From: Bacteroidota bacterium
GTDB taxonomy: Bacteria; Bacteroidota; Bacteroidia; Chitinophagales; Saprospiraceae
DNA: 64,000 nt
Reading direction: 5' to 3'
Assembly (NCBI GenBank): GCA_018222965.1
Contig: JAAEZH010000030.1
Span: 1-64,000 of the forward strand
The translations under genes and the position numbers were made by a program. Of this stretch, positions 26,486 to 36,992 are shown one piece after another (within the stretch, counting starts at the first letter, position 1; every line of letters begins with the position of its first letter). The notes beneath the pieces are model-generated. The model made no database searches. It was given only the letters and a program-made list of their open reading frames with translations, and had not been told where the DNA came from.

Positions 26486-27786
26486 TGCGTACATACATCA
26501 ATCCAAATCCGACAGACTGGCAGCAGATAGTACAGCGTCCTGCCCAAAATAATCCCGAACTGGAAACCGTGGTTAAACCCATTCTGGAAGCGGTGCGCCG
26601 ACAAGGGGATCAGGCGGTAAAAGAATATACCCGTCTGCTCGATCACTACGAATTGGCAGAAATAAAACTGGCGGTTCCAAAGCCTGAAAAAGCGGCCGAA
26701 GGAATCAGTCCGGCCTTGAAAACTGCTATTGATCAGGCCTGTCAAAACATCAAAAAGTACCACGAGTCCCAGTTGCTTGTTGGCAAACCTGTGGAAACCA
26801 TGCCGGGCGTAAAATGCTGGTGGGAAAAACGGCCTATTGAAAAAGTCGGACTGTACATCCCGGGCGGAACGGCGCCTCTTATTTCAACGATCCTGATGCT
26901 GGGCATTCCTGCTCGTCTGGCCGGCTGTAAGGAGCTGGTTTTGTGCACCCCGCCCAATGCCGACGGAAGCATTCACCCGGCAATGATCTATGCGGCGAGT
27001 ATCCTGGATATTAAGGAGGTCTTGCGCATCGGAGGTGCCCAGGCGATTGCTGCGATGGGGTACGGGACCCAAACCGTCCCGAAGGTGGATAAGATCTATG
27101 GCCCCGGCAATCAGTATGTAACCCTGGCCAAGCAACTCATGATCCGGGAAGGGGTCGCAATCGATATGCCTGCCGGTCCTTCTGAAGTATTGGTCCTGGC
27201 CGATGCCACTGCTGATCCGGTTTTCCTCGCCGCAGATCTTCTGTCGCAGGCAGAACACGGTACAGACAGTCAGGCTGTTTTCGTTTGCCTCGATAAATCG
27301 GTTTTTGAGCAGACACTGAAGGAAACCCAAAGGCTTTGTGCCCGCATTCCCCGGAAGGACATTGCCCAAAAATCATTGGATGCCAGCCCGGCTATCCTGC
27401 TGGATGATTTGGGAAAAGCGGTGGAGCTGATCAATCAGTATGCGCCGGAACACCTGATTATCAATGTGGGGCAGGCAGATAAACTGGTCCCAAAAATCGC
27501 GCATGCCGGCTCGGTTTTTCTGGGTCCCTGGAGTCCGGAGAGTGTGGGCGACTATGCATCCGGCACCAACCACACCCTGCCCACCAGCGGCTATGCCCGG
27601 GCCTACAGCGGATTGGGGGTGGATGATTTTCAGAAGACCATCAGTTTTCAAAAGCTGGATAAAGGAGGCCTGGAGAATATCGCCAATACCGTGATGGATC
27701 TGGCTTTCGCCGAAAGGCTGGAAGCACACAAACTAGCGGTAGAAGTAAGATTGGAAAAATTAAAACAGGAGCAAAATGAACCTTGA
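26485..27786 (+). CDS. hisD: Histidinol dehydrogenase
   Basis: 433 residues. NAD-dependent oxidation of histidinol to histidine in two steps, zinc-dependent. Motifs: GLYIPGGTAPLISTILML, GGAQAIAAMGYG, KIYGPGNQYVTLAKQ, IDMPAGPSEVLVLAD, DLLSQAEHGTDSQ (Gln and His zinc ligands), and the catalytic EHLII near the C terminus. It overlaps hisC by 11 bases. An exact copy of the dispersed 17-mer encodes part of LAFAERL at its 3' end. Confidence 0.95.
   Translation: MRTYINPNPTDWQQIVQRPAQNNPELETVVKPILEAVRRQGDQAVKEYTRLLDHYELAEIKLAVPKPEKAAEGISPALKTAIDQACQNIKKYHESQLLVGKPVETMPGVKCWWEKRPIEKVGLYIPGGTAPLISTILMLGIPARLAGCKELVLCTPPNADGSIHPAMIYAASILDIKEVLRIGGAQAIAAMGYGTQTVPKVDKIYGPGNQYVTLAKQLMIREGVAIDMPAGPSEVLVLADATADPVFLAADLLSQAEHGTDSQAVFVCLDKSVFEQTLKETQRLCARIPRKDIAQKSLDASPAILLDDLGKAVELINQYAPEHLIINVGQADKLVPKIAHAGSVFLGPWSPESVGDYASGTNHTLPTSGYARAYSGLGVDDFQKTISFQKLDKGGLENIANTVMDLAFAERLEAHKLAVEVRLEKLKQEQNEP
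27702..27718 (+). repeat. Dispersed 17-mer, exact copy, inside hisD
   Basis: GGCTTTCGCCGAAAGGC read in frame as part of Leu-Ala-Phe-Ala-Glu-Arg-Leu near the hisD C terminus. Confidence 0.9.
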
Positions 27787-28849
27787 AGACCTGATTCGCC
27801 CTAATATAAAAAGGATGAAACCTTACAGCTCGGCACGCTCTGAATACCAAGGGAAAGCGGAGGTATGGCTGGACGCCAATGAAAATCCTTATGAGCGAAA
27901 GTTGGAATCGCTCTCGCTTAATCGGTATCCCAATCCGAAGGCGCATGCCTTGCGTCAGGCTGTCGCCGAATGGAAAGGCGTTTCAGCGGAGCAGGTTTTT
28001 TTGGGAAACGGGAGCGATGAGATCATTGATTTGTTGTTTCGCCTTTTTTGCGTTCCGGGCCAAAGTCAGACGATTCTTTGTCAGCCGACTTATGGAATGT
28101 ATGCGGTATCAGCGGCTCTGAATGATGTGGCCACGGCTTCTATTTTGCTGGGTGAAGACGGACAGCCAAAGCTGGAAGAGGTGCTGCAAGTCGAAGATGA
28201 AAATACGCCTTTGCTCTGGTTGTGCAGTCCCAATAATCCGACGGGGATATCGATTGAGGAGGACCGGATTCGCGCCATACTGGGAAGTTTTTCGGGGATC
28301 GTGGTGGTGGATGAAGCGTATATCGATTTTTCAGACAAGGAATCCTGCATCAAATTGCTGGGTGATTATCCGAATCTGGTGGTGATGCAAACATTCTCAA
28401 AAGCTCGTGGATTGGCGGGAATACGGGTGGGAATGGCCTTTGCCAGTGCTGAGCTCATTACCTGGCTGGATCGGATCAAACCACCTTATAATTTAAACAG
28501 CATTAGCCAGCAAATAGCACTGGAAGCCATTCGCGAAAGCGGAAACCAGGCACAGGAAATTCTGAAAATTCGCCTTGAGCGTAAACGATTGAGAGGGGCG
28601 CTGGAAACGCTTCCGGGCATTAAGCAGATCCTTCAGTCAGATGCCAATTTCCTCTTACTTGAATTGGATAATCCGGGCGGCTTACGGAATTACTTGCTCC
28701 AACAGGGGATTGTGACCCGGGATCGCAGTGGATTGCCTCACGGTGATTTCCTGCGGATAACGGTGGGCACGGAGAATGAAAACGATTTGTTGATCAGGGC
28801 TTGCGCCGAATATTTTGCCGGAAGCAAGCTGGAAAAGAGTATGTCATGA
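27776..28849 (+). CDS. hisC: Histidinol-phosphate aminotransferase
   Basis: 357 residues. PLP-dependent conversion of imidazole acetol phosphate and glutamate to histidinol phosphate. Seen: [47 protein letters not shown] (PLP Asn), [10 protein letters not shown] (Asp, Tyr), [14 protein letters not shown] (Schiff-base Lys) and the C-terminal [12 protein letters not shown] (Arg). Overlaps both neighbours, which indicates coupled translation. Confidence 0.95.
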   Translation: MNLEDLIRPNIKRMKPYSSARSEYQGKAEVWLDANENPYERKLESLSLNRYPNPKAHALRQAVAEWKGVSAEQVFLGNGSDEIIDLLFRLFCVPGQSQTILCQPTYGMYAVSAALNDVATASILLGEDGQPKLEEVLQVEDENTPLLWLCSPNNPTGISIEEDRIRAILGSFSGIVVVDEAYIDFSDKESCIKLLGDYPNLVVMQTFSKARGLAGIRVGMAFASAELITWLDRIKPPYNLNSISQQIALEAIRESGNQAQEILKIRLERKRLRGALETLPGIKQILQSDANFLLLELDNPGGLRNYLLQQGIVTRDRSGLPHGDFLRITVGTENENDLLIRACAEYFAGSKLEKSMS

Positions 28850-29982
28850 CGAAATTGTTGTTTATAGATCGGGATGGCACCCTGGTGCAGGAACCACCGG
28901 AAGATTACCAGTTGGATCGGTTTGAAAAGCTGGCCTTTTTACCCGGTGTTTTTCGATGGCTTGGCCGGATAGTGAGGGAATTGGATTACGAGCTGGTGAT
29001 GGTCACCAATCAGGACGGACTCGGCACGGATTCATTTCCGGAAGCTGATTTTTGGGGTCCGCAGAATCTGATCCTGCAATTGTTGGAAGGGGAGGGGATC
29101 CAATTTCGGGAAGTACTGATTGATCGCAGTTTTCCGGAAGAGAAAAAAGATACCCGCAAGCCCGGAACCGGCATGCTGAAACACTATTTACAGCCGGAAT
29201 TTGATCTGGCCAACTCTTTTGTAATCGGCGATCGTCTCACGGATATGGAGCTGGCCAAAAACCTGGGAGGCAAAGGCATCCTGATTAATGGCGATGACAG
29301 GTTGGGAGCCGACGAAATTCAGTCCGGTAAGGCCGATGTGGAAGGGAAGATTGCTTTACAGGCCAGAAACTGGGAAGCCATTTATGAGTTTCTGCGCAAG
29401 CTCAACCGGGAGGCTGTGGTAGTCCGGAAAACGAAAGAAACAGAAGTCGAAATTCGGCTGGAGTTGGAAGGTACTGGCAATGGCGATATCCAGACCGGCT
29501 TGTCGTTTTTTGATCACATGCTTGATCAGGTCGCCCGCCACAGTGGTTGCGATCTGTACATCCGCACAGCTGGCGATCTGGAAGTCGATGAGCACCACAC
29601 CATTGAAGATACGGCCCTGGCACTGGGGCAGGCATTTCGTAAGGCACTTGGGAGGAAAACGGGGATTGAGCGCTACGGCTATTGCCTGCCCATGGATGAT
29701 GCGTTGGCACAGGTGGCCCTGGATTTTGGCGGCAGACCCTGGCTGGAATGGGAGGTAGATTTCAAGCGGGAGCGGATAGGTGATGTACCTGCCGAGATGT
29801 TTTTCCACTTTTTTAAATCCTTCTCCGATGAGGCACGCTGCAATCTGAATATTCAGGCATCCGCGGCCAATGAGCACCACCTCATTGAGTCTGTCTTCAA
29901 GGCATTTGCCCGCTCAATCGGGATGGCCATTCGCCGAAAGGCAGGATCAGAAACAGTGCCCACTACAAAAGGAATGCTCTGA
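28846..29982 (+). CDS. hisB: Bifunctional histidinol phosphatase / imidazoleglycerol-phosphate dehydratase
   Basis: 378 residues from the ATG that overlaps the hisC stop (ATGA); a longer open frame upstream is not needed. The N-terminal HAD phosphatase domain (1-165) has FIDRDGTL with the nucleophile Asp, [16 protein letters not shown] and [12 protein letters not shown]. Cys ligands of the E. coli HisB zinc loop are absent ([14 protein letters not shown]). The dehydratase domain has [28 protein letters not shown] and [15 protein letters not shown], carrying the metal-binding His clusters. Confidence 0.94.
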   Translation: MTKLLFIDRDGTLVQEPPEDYQLDRFEKLAFLPGVFRWLGRIVRELDYELVMVTNQDGLGTDSFPEADFWGPQNLILQLLEGEGIQFREVLIDRSFPEEKKDTRKPGTGMLKHYLQPEFDLANSFVIGDRLTDMELAKNLGGKGILINGDDRLGADEIQSGKADVEGKIALQARNWEAIYEFLRKLNREAVVVRKTKETEVEIRLELEGTGNGDIQTGLSFFDHMLDQVARHSGCDLYIRTAGDLEVDEHHTIEDTALALGQAFRKALGRKTGIERYGYCLPMDDALAQVALDFGGRPWLEWEVDFKRERIGDVPAEMFFHFFKSFSDEARCNLNIQASAANEHHLIESVFKAFARSIGMAIRRKAGSETVPTTKGML

Positions 29983-30551
29983 TGGATATAGCAATTATAG
30001 ATTATCCGGGCGGGAATATCCGCTCGGTCGACAATGCGTTAAAACGCCTGGGCTTCCATGCCCGGCTTACGGCTGACCCTGCTGTTTTGACCAGTGCTGA
30101 TAAAGTACTCTTTCCGGGCGTGGGAGCGGCAGGAGCGACCATGAAACACTTGAGGTCTACCGGACTCGATAAAGTGATCTGCGGACTGAAACAACCTGTC
30201 CTGGGAATCTGTGTAGGCATGCAGGTTTTGTGCAGCTGGTCGGAAGAAGATTCTGTGGAATGTCTTGGTGTTTTCCCCCAGCAGGTACAGCGCTTTCCGG
30301 ATCGGGAAGGCTTGAAAGTGCCGCACATGGGATGGAATCAGGTAGGGGGTAAGTACGGTGGGGAAGGAGCCTTCGCCTATTATGTACATTCCTATTATGC
30401 GCCTTTCGGCGAATATACGGTTGCGAGTAGTGTTTACGGAGATCGATTCAGTGCGGTACTCGAAAAAGACAATTTTTTGGCCTGTCAGTTTCACCCGGAA
30501 AAGTCGGGAGCCTGGGGGGCATCATTTCTCAAGAAATTTCTCGAATCATGA
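29982..30551 (+). CDS. hisH: Imidazole glycerol phosphate synthase, glutaminase subunit
   Basis: 189 residues. Class I amidotransferase delivering ammonia to HisF. Seen: IIDYPGGNIRSVDNAL, FPGVGAAG, the nucleophile elbow GICVGMQVL with catalytic Cys, YYVHSYYA and QFHPEKSGAWG with catalytic His and Glu. Start shares one base with the hisB stop and the end overlaps hisA by four bases. A copy of the dispersed repeat core lies at 30401-30414. Confidence 0.95.
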   Translation: MDIAIIDYPGGNIRSVDNALKRLGFHARLTADPAVLTSADKVLFPGVGAAGATMKHLRSTGLDKVICGLKQPVLGICVGMQVLCSWSEEDSVECLGVFPQQVQRFPDREGLKVPHMGWNQVGGKYGGEGAFAYYVHSYYAPFGEYTVASSVYGDRFSAVLEKDNFLACQFHPEKSGAWGASFLKKFLES

Positions 30552-31258
30552 TTATATATCCGGCAATAGACCTGTTGGATGGCTGCTGTGTGCGGCTTTC
30601 GCAGGGAGATTACGACAGACAAAGCATTTATGCCGACGATCCGCTGGAAATGGCCAAACGGTTTGAAGCGACTGGTATTTCCGAGCTGCATTTGGTGGAT
30701 CTGGAGGGAGCCCGGCAAAAGTCGGTGGTGCATTTGGAGGTGCTAAAACGCATCAAAGACCAGACCGGCCTGAATGTTCAGTTTGGCGGGGGAATTAAGA
30801 GCCGTACCGATGCAGAAAAAGTTTTAGAGGCGGGAGCAGATCGAATGATTGTAGGCTCATTGGCGGTACAGGATCCAAAAGAAGTAAGCGCCTGGATAGA
30901 TGCCTTTGGTTCGGAAAAGATTGTATTGGGTGCCGATTTGAAGTCGGGGAAACTGGCAGTAAATGGCTGGCAGGAAAGTGGTGACCAGGACTTTGATCCG
31001 TTTTTGAAATTCTATCTGGAAAGGGGGATTCGCCGGGTATTGTGCACGGATGTAGCGAGGGATGGTATGCTGGCCGGGCCGGCAATTGAATTATACAAAA
31101 GCATCCTGGAAAAATTCCCGGAAACAGAACTGCTGGCAAGCGGCGGAGTTAGCAATCTGGACGACCTGAGAGAATTGGAAGAAGCAGGTTGTTTTGGGGC
31201 TGTAGTCGGAAAAGCGATTTACGAGGGGAAGATCAAATTGGAGGAGTTGTCAAAATAG
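30548..31258 (+). CDS. hisA: ProFAR isomerase
   Basis: 236 residues. TIM barrel isomerising ProFAR to PRFAR. Seen: [16 protein letters not shown] with catalytic Asp, [57 protein letters not shown] with the second catalytic Asp, and [15 protein letters not shown]. These are the two half-barrel phosphate-binding sites shared with HisF. Confidence 0.95.
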   Translation: MIIYPAIDLLDGCCVRLSQGDYDRQSIYADDPLEMAKRFEATGISELHLVDLEGARQKSVVHLEVLKRIKDQTGLNVQFGGGIKSRTDAEKVLEAGADRMIVGSLAVQDPKEVSAWIDAFGSEKIVLGADLKSGKLAVNGWQESGDQDFDPFLKFYLERGIRRVLCTDVARDGMLAGPAIELYKSILEKFPETELLASGGVSNLDDLRELEEAGCFGAVVGKAIYEGKIKLEELSK

Positions 31259-31265
31259 GAGAGTT

Positions 31266-32045
31266 ATGTTGATGAAACGCATTATACCCTGTTTGGATGT
31301 CGATAAAGGCCGCACCGTGAAGGGCATCAACTTCGTCGGCTTGCGCGATGCCGGGGATCCGGTGGAGCTGGCTATGAAGTATAGGGATTCCGGGGCCGAC
31401 GAACTTATGTTTTTGGATATCACCGCAACGCATGAAAAGCGCAAAACGGTGAGTGCGCTTGCGCGAAAGGTAAGTGCCGTGCTCGACATACCTTTTACCA
31501 TAGGCGGCGGGATTCGGTCGCTGGAAGATGCGGCAGCACTGCTGGAAGCGGGCGCTGATAAAATTTCGATCAATTCGGCGGCGGTGAAACGTCCGGAGCT
31601 AATCCGGGAAATTGCGGAGCGTTTTGGTCGACAGTTTGTAGTGTTGGCTGTGGATGCGCGTTGGGAAAAGGAAGAATGGTATGTCTACCTGAATGGCGGG
31701 CGGCTCCGCACGGAAACGCGGTTATTAGATTGGGTGCAGGAGGGGGAGGCACTGGGAGCCGGAGAGATCATGTTGACCTCCATGGATCACGACGGCACCA
31801 AACAGGGATTTGCCATTGAGCAACTGCGTCGAGTGTCGCAGCTGTGCGGCATTCCGTTGATTGCTTCAGGTGGTGCCGGGAATGCAGCACACTTTCTGGA
31901 AGTCTTTCGGGAGGCTGGAGTCGATGCGGCATTGGCAGCCGGTATTTTTCACTTTGGGGAATTGAGTATTCCCGCATTAAAGAATTATTTGATTGGGGAA
32001 GGAGTGGCGATCCGACCTGTAAATATTGAAGAAACATGGAATTGA
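31266..32045 (+). CDS. hisF: Imidazole glycerol phosphate synthase, cyclase subunit
   Basis: 259 residues. TIM barrel that cyclises PRFAR using ammonia from HisH. Seen: [16 protein letters not shown] (catalytic Asp), [54 protein letters not shown] (second catalytic Asp) and [15 protein letters not shown] at 31266 or the in-frame ATG at 31272 could start it. Overlaps hisIE by ten bases. Confidence 0.95.
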   Translation: MLMKRIIPCLDVDKGRTVKGINFVGLRDAGDPVELAMKYRDSGADELMFLDITATHEKRKTVSALARKVSAVLDIPFTIGGGIRSLEDAAALLEAGADKISINSAAVKRPELIREIAERFGRQFVVLAVDARWEKEEWYVYLNGGRLRTETRLLDWVQEGEALGAGEIMLTSMDHDGTKQGFAIEQLRRVSQLCGIPLIASGGAGNAAHFLEVFREAGVDAALAAGIFHFGELSIPALKNYLIGEGVAIRPVNIEETWN

Positions 32046-32644
32046 ATATAGATAAACTGGATTTTGAGAAAGGCGGCGGACTGATTCCCGGCATTATTCA
32101 GGATGCCCGAAGTCGGGAGGTTTTGATGTTGGGGTATTTTAACCGGGAAGCACTGGAGAAGAGTATCCGGGAGCAGCGGGTGACATTTTACAGTCGGAGC
32201 AAAAAGCGGCTGTGGACCAAAGGGGAAAGTTCGGGGAATTATTTGGAACTGAAAGCTATTCGCATGGATTGTGATCAGGATGCTTTACTGGTGGCCGTTA
32301 TTCCTTTAGGGCCGGTTTGTCATCGGGGAAGCAATTCCTGTTTCCGGGAGGTTGACAGTCGGGCTGGATTTTTTCGTATATTAGAAAATATAGTGAAACA
32401 GCGCTCAGAGGAACCGGTGGGGGAGCAATCCTACACCCGCTACCTTCTGGAAAAAGGGCCTAAAAAGATCGGTCAGAAAGTTGGTGAAGAGGGAGTAGAA
32501 GTCGCCCTCGAAGCAGCAAATGGCGATAAATCGGATCTAATAAATGAGTCTGCCGATCTTTTGTATCACTTGTTGGTGCTTTGGCGGGCCAGAGACATTC
32601 GCTTTGCGGAAGTTGAAAAGACATTAGCCGAAAGGCACAACTAA
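32036..32644 (+). CDS. hisI: Bifunctional PRA-CH / PRA-PH
   Basis: 202 residues, a HisI-HisE fusion for steps two and three of histidine synthesis. HisI part (about 1-110): [39 protein letters not shown] and CHRGSNSCF with zinc ligands. HisE part: [19 protein letters not shown] and [12 protein letters not shown], the Glu-rich metal site of MazG-like pyrophosphohydrolases. Last gene of the operon; no clear terminator follows. Confidence 0.94.
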   Translation: MELNIDKLDFEKGGGLIPGIIQDARSREVLMLGYFNREALEKSIREQRVTFYSRSKKRLWTKGESSGNYLELKAIRMDCDQDALLVAVIPLGPVCHRGSNSCFREVDSRAGFFRILENIVKQRSEEPVGEQSYTRYLLEKGPKKIGQKVGEEGVEVALEAANGDKSDLINESADLLYHLLVLWRARDIRFAEVEKTLAERHN

Positions 32645-32751
32645 ATCCGGGTTCTCCGGAGTTTTCAGGCAACCACATTAAACGATTTGCAAGAATTTAC
32701 CATTCGGCGAAAGCCGGGTGTGTGATTTATTAATCTTAAAAAACGAGTTGT

Positions 32752-34407
32752 ATGAAAACGAAATTACTTCAAAAATTACTGTATCTGTTTTTTGGCTTGC
32801 TCCTGGTTTTTCCTTTGCAGGCCCAGTGGAATGCTTCTGCCACGCTCAATGTAAATAATGTCGAGGCTGATGTGCGAATCGGCGATCTTTGGTTTGACGG
32901 CGGAAACAGCCGCTATATTGTTCCCAATGATGGTATGAATGAAGTCGGCTCTATTTTTGCCGGAGGAATTTGGTATGGGGGTTTTGATCCGGGCGGAGAA
33001 TTGAAACTTGCCAGTTCTACCTATTACTCCAACGCCTATTCTGCCGGGCCGCTGAATCCCAACAACGGGACAACCGATGTTACTTCCGAGAATAATTGGG
33101 ACCGGATATTTGAGATCACGGCTGCTGAGGTTACTCAGCATGTTCAGGATTTTGAAGATAACGGAGTGATTGACGGTCCGGTACCTTACAACATTCTCGG
33201 TTGGCCGGGTTTGGGCAATCTGGAATTTTATGGGGTTCATGATTTTCAGCTGCCCAATCAGGAGTTGGCACCATTTGTTGACCGCGACGGAGATGGATAT
33301 TACGAGCCATTGGATGGGGATTACCCAAAAATGAAAGGCGATCAGGCTTTTTGGTGGGTGTTTAATGATGTGGGCACTACCGCTACAGACTTTCCGCCAG
33401 CCCAGCTGGAATTTCACGCGATGGCCTTTGCGTATGCTTCTTCGGATGTTGACATAAACAATACGACCTTTTACGATTTTAAATTGATCAGCCGGGCTCA
33501 GACAGCTGTCGATTCTTTTGTAGTCGGATTGTGGGTTGATCCGGACCTGGGGTGTTATTCGGATGATTACATTGGTTGTTCGCCGGCTCACGATATGGCT
33601 TTTGTCTACAATGGCGATGAGGTGGATGAAGACTGCAACGGACCGGATTCTGGTTATGGTGAGGAATTGCCGGTGCTTGGTATTCGGGTATTGAAGGGAA
33701 TGGAAGACGAGACGGGAACGGGACCTGGATTCAGCAATTTTTTATATTCTGCAACCGAGGTTCCGCAGATCACAGAGTGGGATACCATCAATTCAATCTA
33801 TCAGAATTTGACGGGAACCTGGGGGGACGGCACGCCATTGACTCAGGGTGGCGATGGATATAACCCTATGAGTGGTTTGCCGCCATATGATTATGCTCTT
33901 GATGGGAGCGAAATTGACGGCGTGCCCTGGACGGCATGCACTGCGAATATGCCGGCAACAGACTACCGCATGTTGATTTCGAGTGGTGATGTTTTGATGG
34001 AGCCCGGAGATGCACGATACTTCAGTTTTGCGGTCATTTGGAGTCAGGATGTGGAGTACCCCTGTCCGGATTTGGAAGACTTTTTTGACGCGAGTGATGA
34101 TATTGCCGACTTTTACGAGAGTATTGGAGAAGGATTATTTACCGGGGTATCAGATCCTGATTTTGGTGTGGCTTTCGCCGAATGTTTTCCGAATCCTGCA
34201 ACAGACTATTTACAGATTAGGGCAACAACATCTGCTGCTTTAGAGCGGGTGGAGTTTTTTGATTCGGCCGGACGATTGATTCATCGGGAAGTCGGGGGAT
34301 TGTCTGGAAATTTGGAGTTCTCGACAGCTGACTGGCCGCGGGGTGTATGTTTTTACCGCTTGTATTCCGGGGAAGGGGTTCAGACGGGGAAATTGATTTT
34401 GCAATAA
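32752..34407 (+). CDS. T9SS-secreted protein, paralogue A
   Basis: 551 residues with signal peptide (LQAQ) and a C-terminal type IX sorting domain: FPNPATDYLQI, FFDSAGRLIHRE, WPRGVCFYRLYSG, GKLILQ. The central part is shared with the next gene: DVRIGDLWFDGG, ENNWDRIFEIT, DNGVIDGPVP, FVDRDGDGYYEPLDGDYP (Asp-rich, calcium-type loop), FHAMAFAYASS and GMEDETGTGPGFSNF. No catalytic motif recognised. Probably a cell-surface or released protein. A repeat core ATTCGGCGAAAGCCGG lies about 50 bases before the start, as it does before paralogue B. Confidence 0.82.
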   Translation: MKTKLLQKLLYLFFGLLLVFPLQAQWNASATLNVNNVEADVRIGDLWFDGGNSRYIVPNDGMNEVGSIFAGGIWYGGFDPGGELKLASSTYYSNAYSAGPLNPNNGTTDVTSENNWDRIFEITAAEVTQHVQDFEDNGVIDGPVPYNILGWPGLGNLEFYGVHDFQLPNQELAPFVDRDGDGYYEPLDGDYPKMKGDQAFWWVFNDVGTTATDFPPAQLEFHAMAFAYASSDVDINNTTFYDFKLISRAQTAVDSFVVGLWVDPDLGCYSDDYIGCSPAHDMAFVYNGDEVDEDCNGPDSGYGEELPVLGIRVLKGMEDETGTGPGFSNFLYSATEVPQITEWDTINSIYQNLTGTWGDGTPLTQGGDGYNPMSGLPPYDYALDGSEIDGVPWTACTANMPATDYRMLISSGDVLMEPGDARYFSFAVIWSQDVEYPCPDLEDFFDASDDIADFYESIGEGLFTGVSDPDFGVAFAECFPNPATDYLQIRATTSAALERVEFFDSAGRLIHREVGGLSGNLEFSTADWPRGVCFYRLYSGEGVQTGKLILQ

Positions 34408-34431
34408 GGAAAGTTTTGCGATCTCTGAATT

Positions 34432-34684
34432 GGACCTGTCAGGTTGGCGACCTGACAGGTCGCCAACCTGACAGGTCCAATGGTAAAAGCTGTCCGTTTT
34501 TGCCATAAAACACAACCCTTTTATTGAAACACACAAATTATTGACTTTCTGTGTTTTAGGTTGTTATTGACTGTCAAAAACCTTCAGATTTGGCCTAAAC
34601 CAGGATGCCATCAACATACCCGGCGACCTGACGGGTCGCCAACCCGTCAGGTCGCCGACCTGTCAGGTTGATTCGGCGAAAGCA
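34432..34684. repeat. 253-bp intergenic repeat, copy 1
   Basis: Begins with a triple palindromic repeat (34432-34478), then about 140 bases including AAAACACA..TGTGTTTT, a second triple palindromic repeat (34621-34670), and ends in the dispersed-repeat core ATTCGGCGAAAGC. It is almost identical to 36666-36918: only two differing bases seen, both in the first palindromic block. The remaining 165 bases up to the next gene hold a further repeat core at 34800-34815. Confidence 0.93.
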
Positions 34685-34849
34685 AAAAAATAGAAGAGCT
34701 ATTGCAACGCTCAGGCAGGATTTTTCATATAGCCGTTAGAAGCCATTATCTGCTTCTAAGCTGACAACCACATTTTGAACGACTTACACAACTTCTTTCA
34801 TTCGGCGAAAGCCGGATGAACAATTGATTCATGTTCAAAATCTAGTTGT

Positions 34850-36517
34850 ATGAAAAAGAAACTACTTCAAAAAGCCCTTTTGCTGTTTTTGGTTTTCCCG
34901 GCATTCCAGATCCAGGCGCAACAATGGTCGGCATCTGCCACCCTCGATGTAAATAATGTAGCTGCCGATGTACGTATTGGCGATCTTTGGTTTAATGGCA
35001 GTGATGGGAAATACATCGTCCCCAAAGACGACATCAATCCCAAAACCTCCATTTTTGCCGGAGGTCTGTGGTATGGCGGTTTAGATCCGGGAGGTGCCTT
35101 AAAAGTTGCGGCTTCGACCTATTCCGAAAATGCTTTTTTTGCCGGGCCACTCGATCCGGCAACAGGCAGCACGGATGAAGATTCAGTAGAAGATTGGGAC
35201 CGCATGTTTGAGATCACCTCTTCAGCTTTGGCTCTGCATATTCAGGATTACAACGATAATGGAGTAATCGATGGTCCGGTGCCTGCCAATGTGTTGGGAT
35301 GGCCCGGTTACGGGAACCCGGAATTTGAAAGCATTCACGCATTTGAGCTTCCCGATCAGGAGTTGGCTCCTTTTGTAGATCGCGACGGAGATGGAATATA
35401 CGAACCGATGGAAGGCGACTTTCCAAAAATGAAAGGTGAAAAGGCCATTTGGTGGGTGTTTAATGATGTGGGTACTGTGGGGCCTCAGTTTACCGTCGCC
35501 CAATTTGAGTTTCACGCGATGGCTTTCGCCTACAGCTCTTCGGAAGACTATCTAAACAATACCACGTTCTACGATTTCAAAATAATCAACCGGGCCATTG
35601 AGGATATTGATTCGCTCAAAGTTGGTTTGTGGATAGATGCCGATCTGGGGTGTTATACGGATGATTATATCGGTTGTTCGCCGGAAAATGATCTGGCCTA
35701 TGCCTACAATGCCGATGATTTTGATGAGGACTGCATCGTAAACGGCTATGGAGAAAGCATTCCGGTTGTAGGTTTTAAGATGCTAAAAGGAATGGAGGAT
35801 GAAACCGGAACCGGTCCGGGTTTCTCTAACTTCATGTACTATTCAAACCCGAATCTTCCGGGAGTGCCTCCTGCTCAGGGAGATCCCAACTACGATCTGG
35901 AGCATTACCATTTACTCAACAGCACCTGGCTCGACGGTACGCCACTCACGCAACTTGGCGATGGCTATAACCCGTTTAGTGGATTGCCACCCTATCCATA
36001 TGCGTATGATGGGGCCGATTTGAACGGCACTCCCTGGACGCAATGTGGTTTTGAAGTCGACCCTGGTGATCATCGAATGATCATGTCCAGCGGCGGCGTG
36101 TTAATGGAGCCTGGCGATGCCCGCTATTTCAGCTTTGCGGTAATCTGGAGTCAGGATGTGAATTATCCCTGCCCGGATCTGACCGACTTTTTTGCGATGA
36201 GCAATCAGGTGGCCGATTTTTACGAAAATATCGGGGATGGCTTGTTTTCTGGTGCTCAGGAAGTGTTGCCCGATGCGGCTTTCGCCGAATTGGCTCCTAA
36301 TCCGGCAACGCATGTTATTAGAATTAGTGCTTCGAGTCCGGAAGATTTGATTGAGCGTATAGAGTTTTTTGATGCAGCCGGGCAGCAGATTTACTATCAA
36401 AGTGGTCTAAAGGAAAACAGCATCAACCTATCGACGGCCGACTGGCCCCGGGGCGTAAGCTTTTACCGGTTTTGGGCAGGAGGTAAAATACAGACAGGTA
36501 AGTTGATCCTGCAATAA
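34850..36517 (+). CDS. T9SS-secreted protein, paralogue B
   Basis: 555 residues, same architecture as paralogue A: signal peptide (IQAQ), DVRIGDLWFNGS, EDWDRMFEIT, DNGVIDGPVP, FVDRDGDGIYEPMEGDFP, FHAMAFAYSSS, GMEDETGTGPGFSNF, and a T9SS domain starting LAPNPATHVIRI and ending GKLILQ. Clearly a tandem duplicate whose protein sequence has drifted while the flanking repeats have not. Function unknown. Confidence 0.82.
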   Translation: MKKKLLQKALLLFLVFPAFQIQAQQWSASATLDVNNVAADVRIGDLWFNGSDGKYIVPKDDINPKTSIFAGGLWYGGLDPGGALKVAASTYSENAFFAGPLDPATGSTDEDSVEDWDRMFEITSSALALHIQDYNDNGVIDGPVPANVLGWPGYGNPEFESIHAFELPDQELAPFVDRDGDGIYEPMEGDFPKMKGEKAIWWVFNDVGTVGPQFTVAQFEFHAMAFAYSSSEDYLNNTTFYDFKIINRAIEDIDSLKVGLWIDADLGCYTDDYIGCSPENDLAYAYNADDFDEDCIVNGYGESIPVVGFKMLKGMEDETGTGPGFSNFMYYSNPNLPGVPPAQGDPNYDLEHYHLLNSTWLDGTPLTQLGDGYNPFSGLPPYPYAYDGADLNGTPWTQCGFEVDPGDHRMIMSSGGVLMEPGDARYFSFAVIWSQDVNYPCPDLTDFFAMSNQVADFYENIGDGLFSGAQEVLPDAAFAELAPNPATHVIRISASSPEDLIERIEFFDAAGQQIYYQSGLKENSINLSTADWPRGVSFYRFWAGGKIQTGKLILQ

Positions 36518-36608
36518 GAAAATTTGCTTTTTGGATAATGCCGAAATCGAGACTACAATTATTTATCGGCATGGATCAGCAATGATCCGATTTCGAATGT
36601 TAGAAAAG

Positions 36609-36651
36609 AAGAGGTCGTTTGGTAAAACCAGGCGGCCTCTTTTCCTTTTTT
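36609..36651 (+). terminator. Rho-independent terminator after paralogue B
   Basis: AAGAGGTCGTTTGGT pairs with ACCAGGCGGCCTCTT (several G-U) around a short A-rich loop, then TTCCTTTTTT. No equivalent hairpin is seen after paralogue A. Confidence 0.8.
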
Positions 36652-36665
36652 GGGTTTTGCTTTTT

Positions 36666-36918
36666 GGACCTGTCAGGTTGCCGACCTGACGGGTCGCCAA
36701 CCTGACAGGTCCAATGGTAAAAGCTGTCCGTTTTTGCCATAAAACACAACCCTTTTATTGAAACACACAAATTATTGACTTTCTGTGTTTTAGGTTGTTA
36801 TTGACTGTCAAAAACCTTCAGATTTGGCCTAAACCAGGATGCCATCAACATACCCGGCGACCTGACGGGTCGCCAACCCGTCAGGTCGCCGACCTGTCAG
36901 GTTGATTCGGCGAAAGCC
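36666..36918. repeat. 253-bp intergenic repeat, copy 2
   Basis: Same orientation and content as copy 1: triple palindromic blocks at 36666-36712 and 36855-36904 with the identical intervening stretch, ending in ATTCGGCGAAAGC. It sits between paralogue B and the convergent BNR protein. Confidence 0.93.
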
Positions 36919-36992
36919 AAAAAAAAGCCGCTGAAACCTGAATTTTATATCAGACTCCAGCGGCTCCGCTCACACGAAATACCCATCAAATC

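Noticed and set aside
34432-34670. CRISPR-like array from repeated ACCTGTCAGGT units
   Set aside because: Units are 16 bases, contiguous and palindromic, with no variable spacers and no cas genes in the window.
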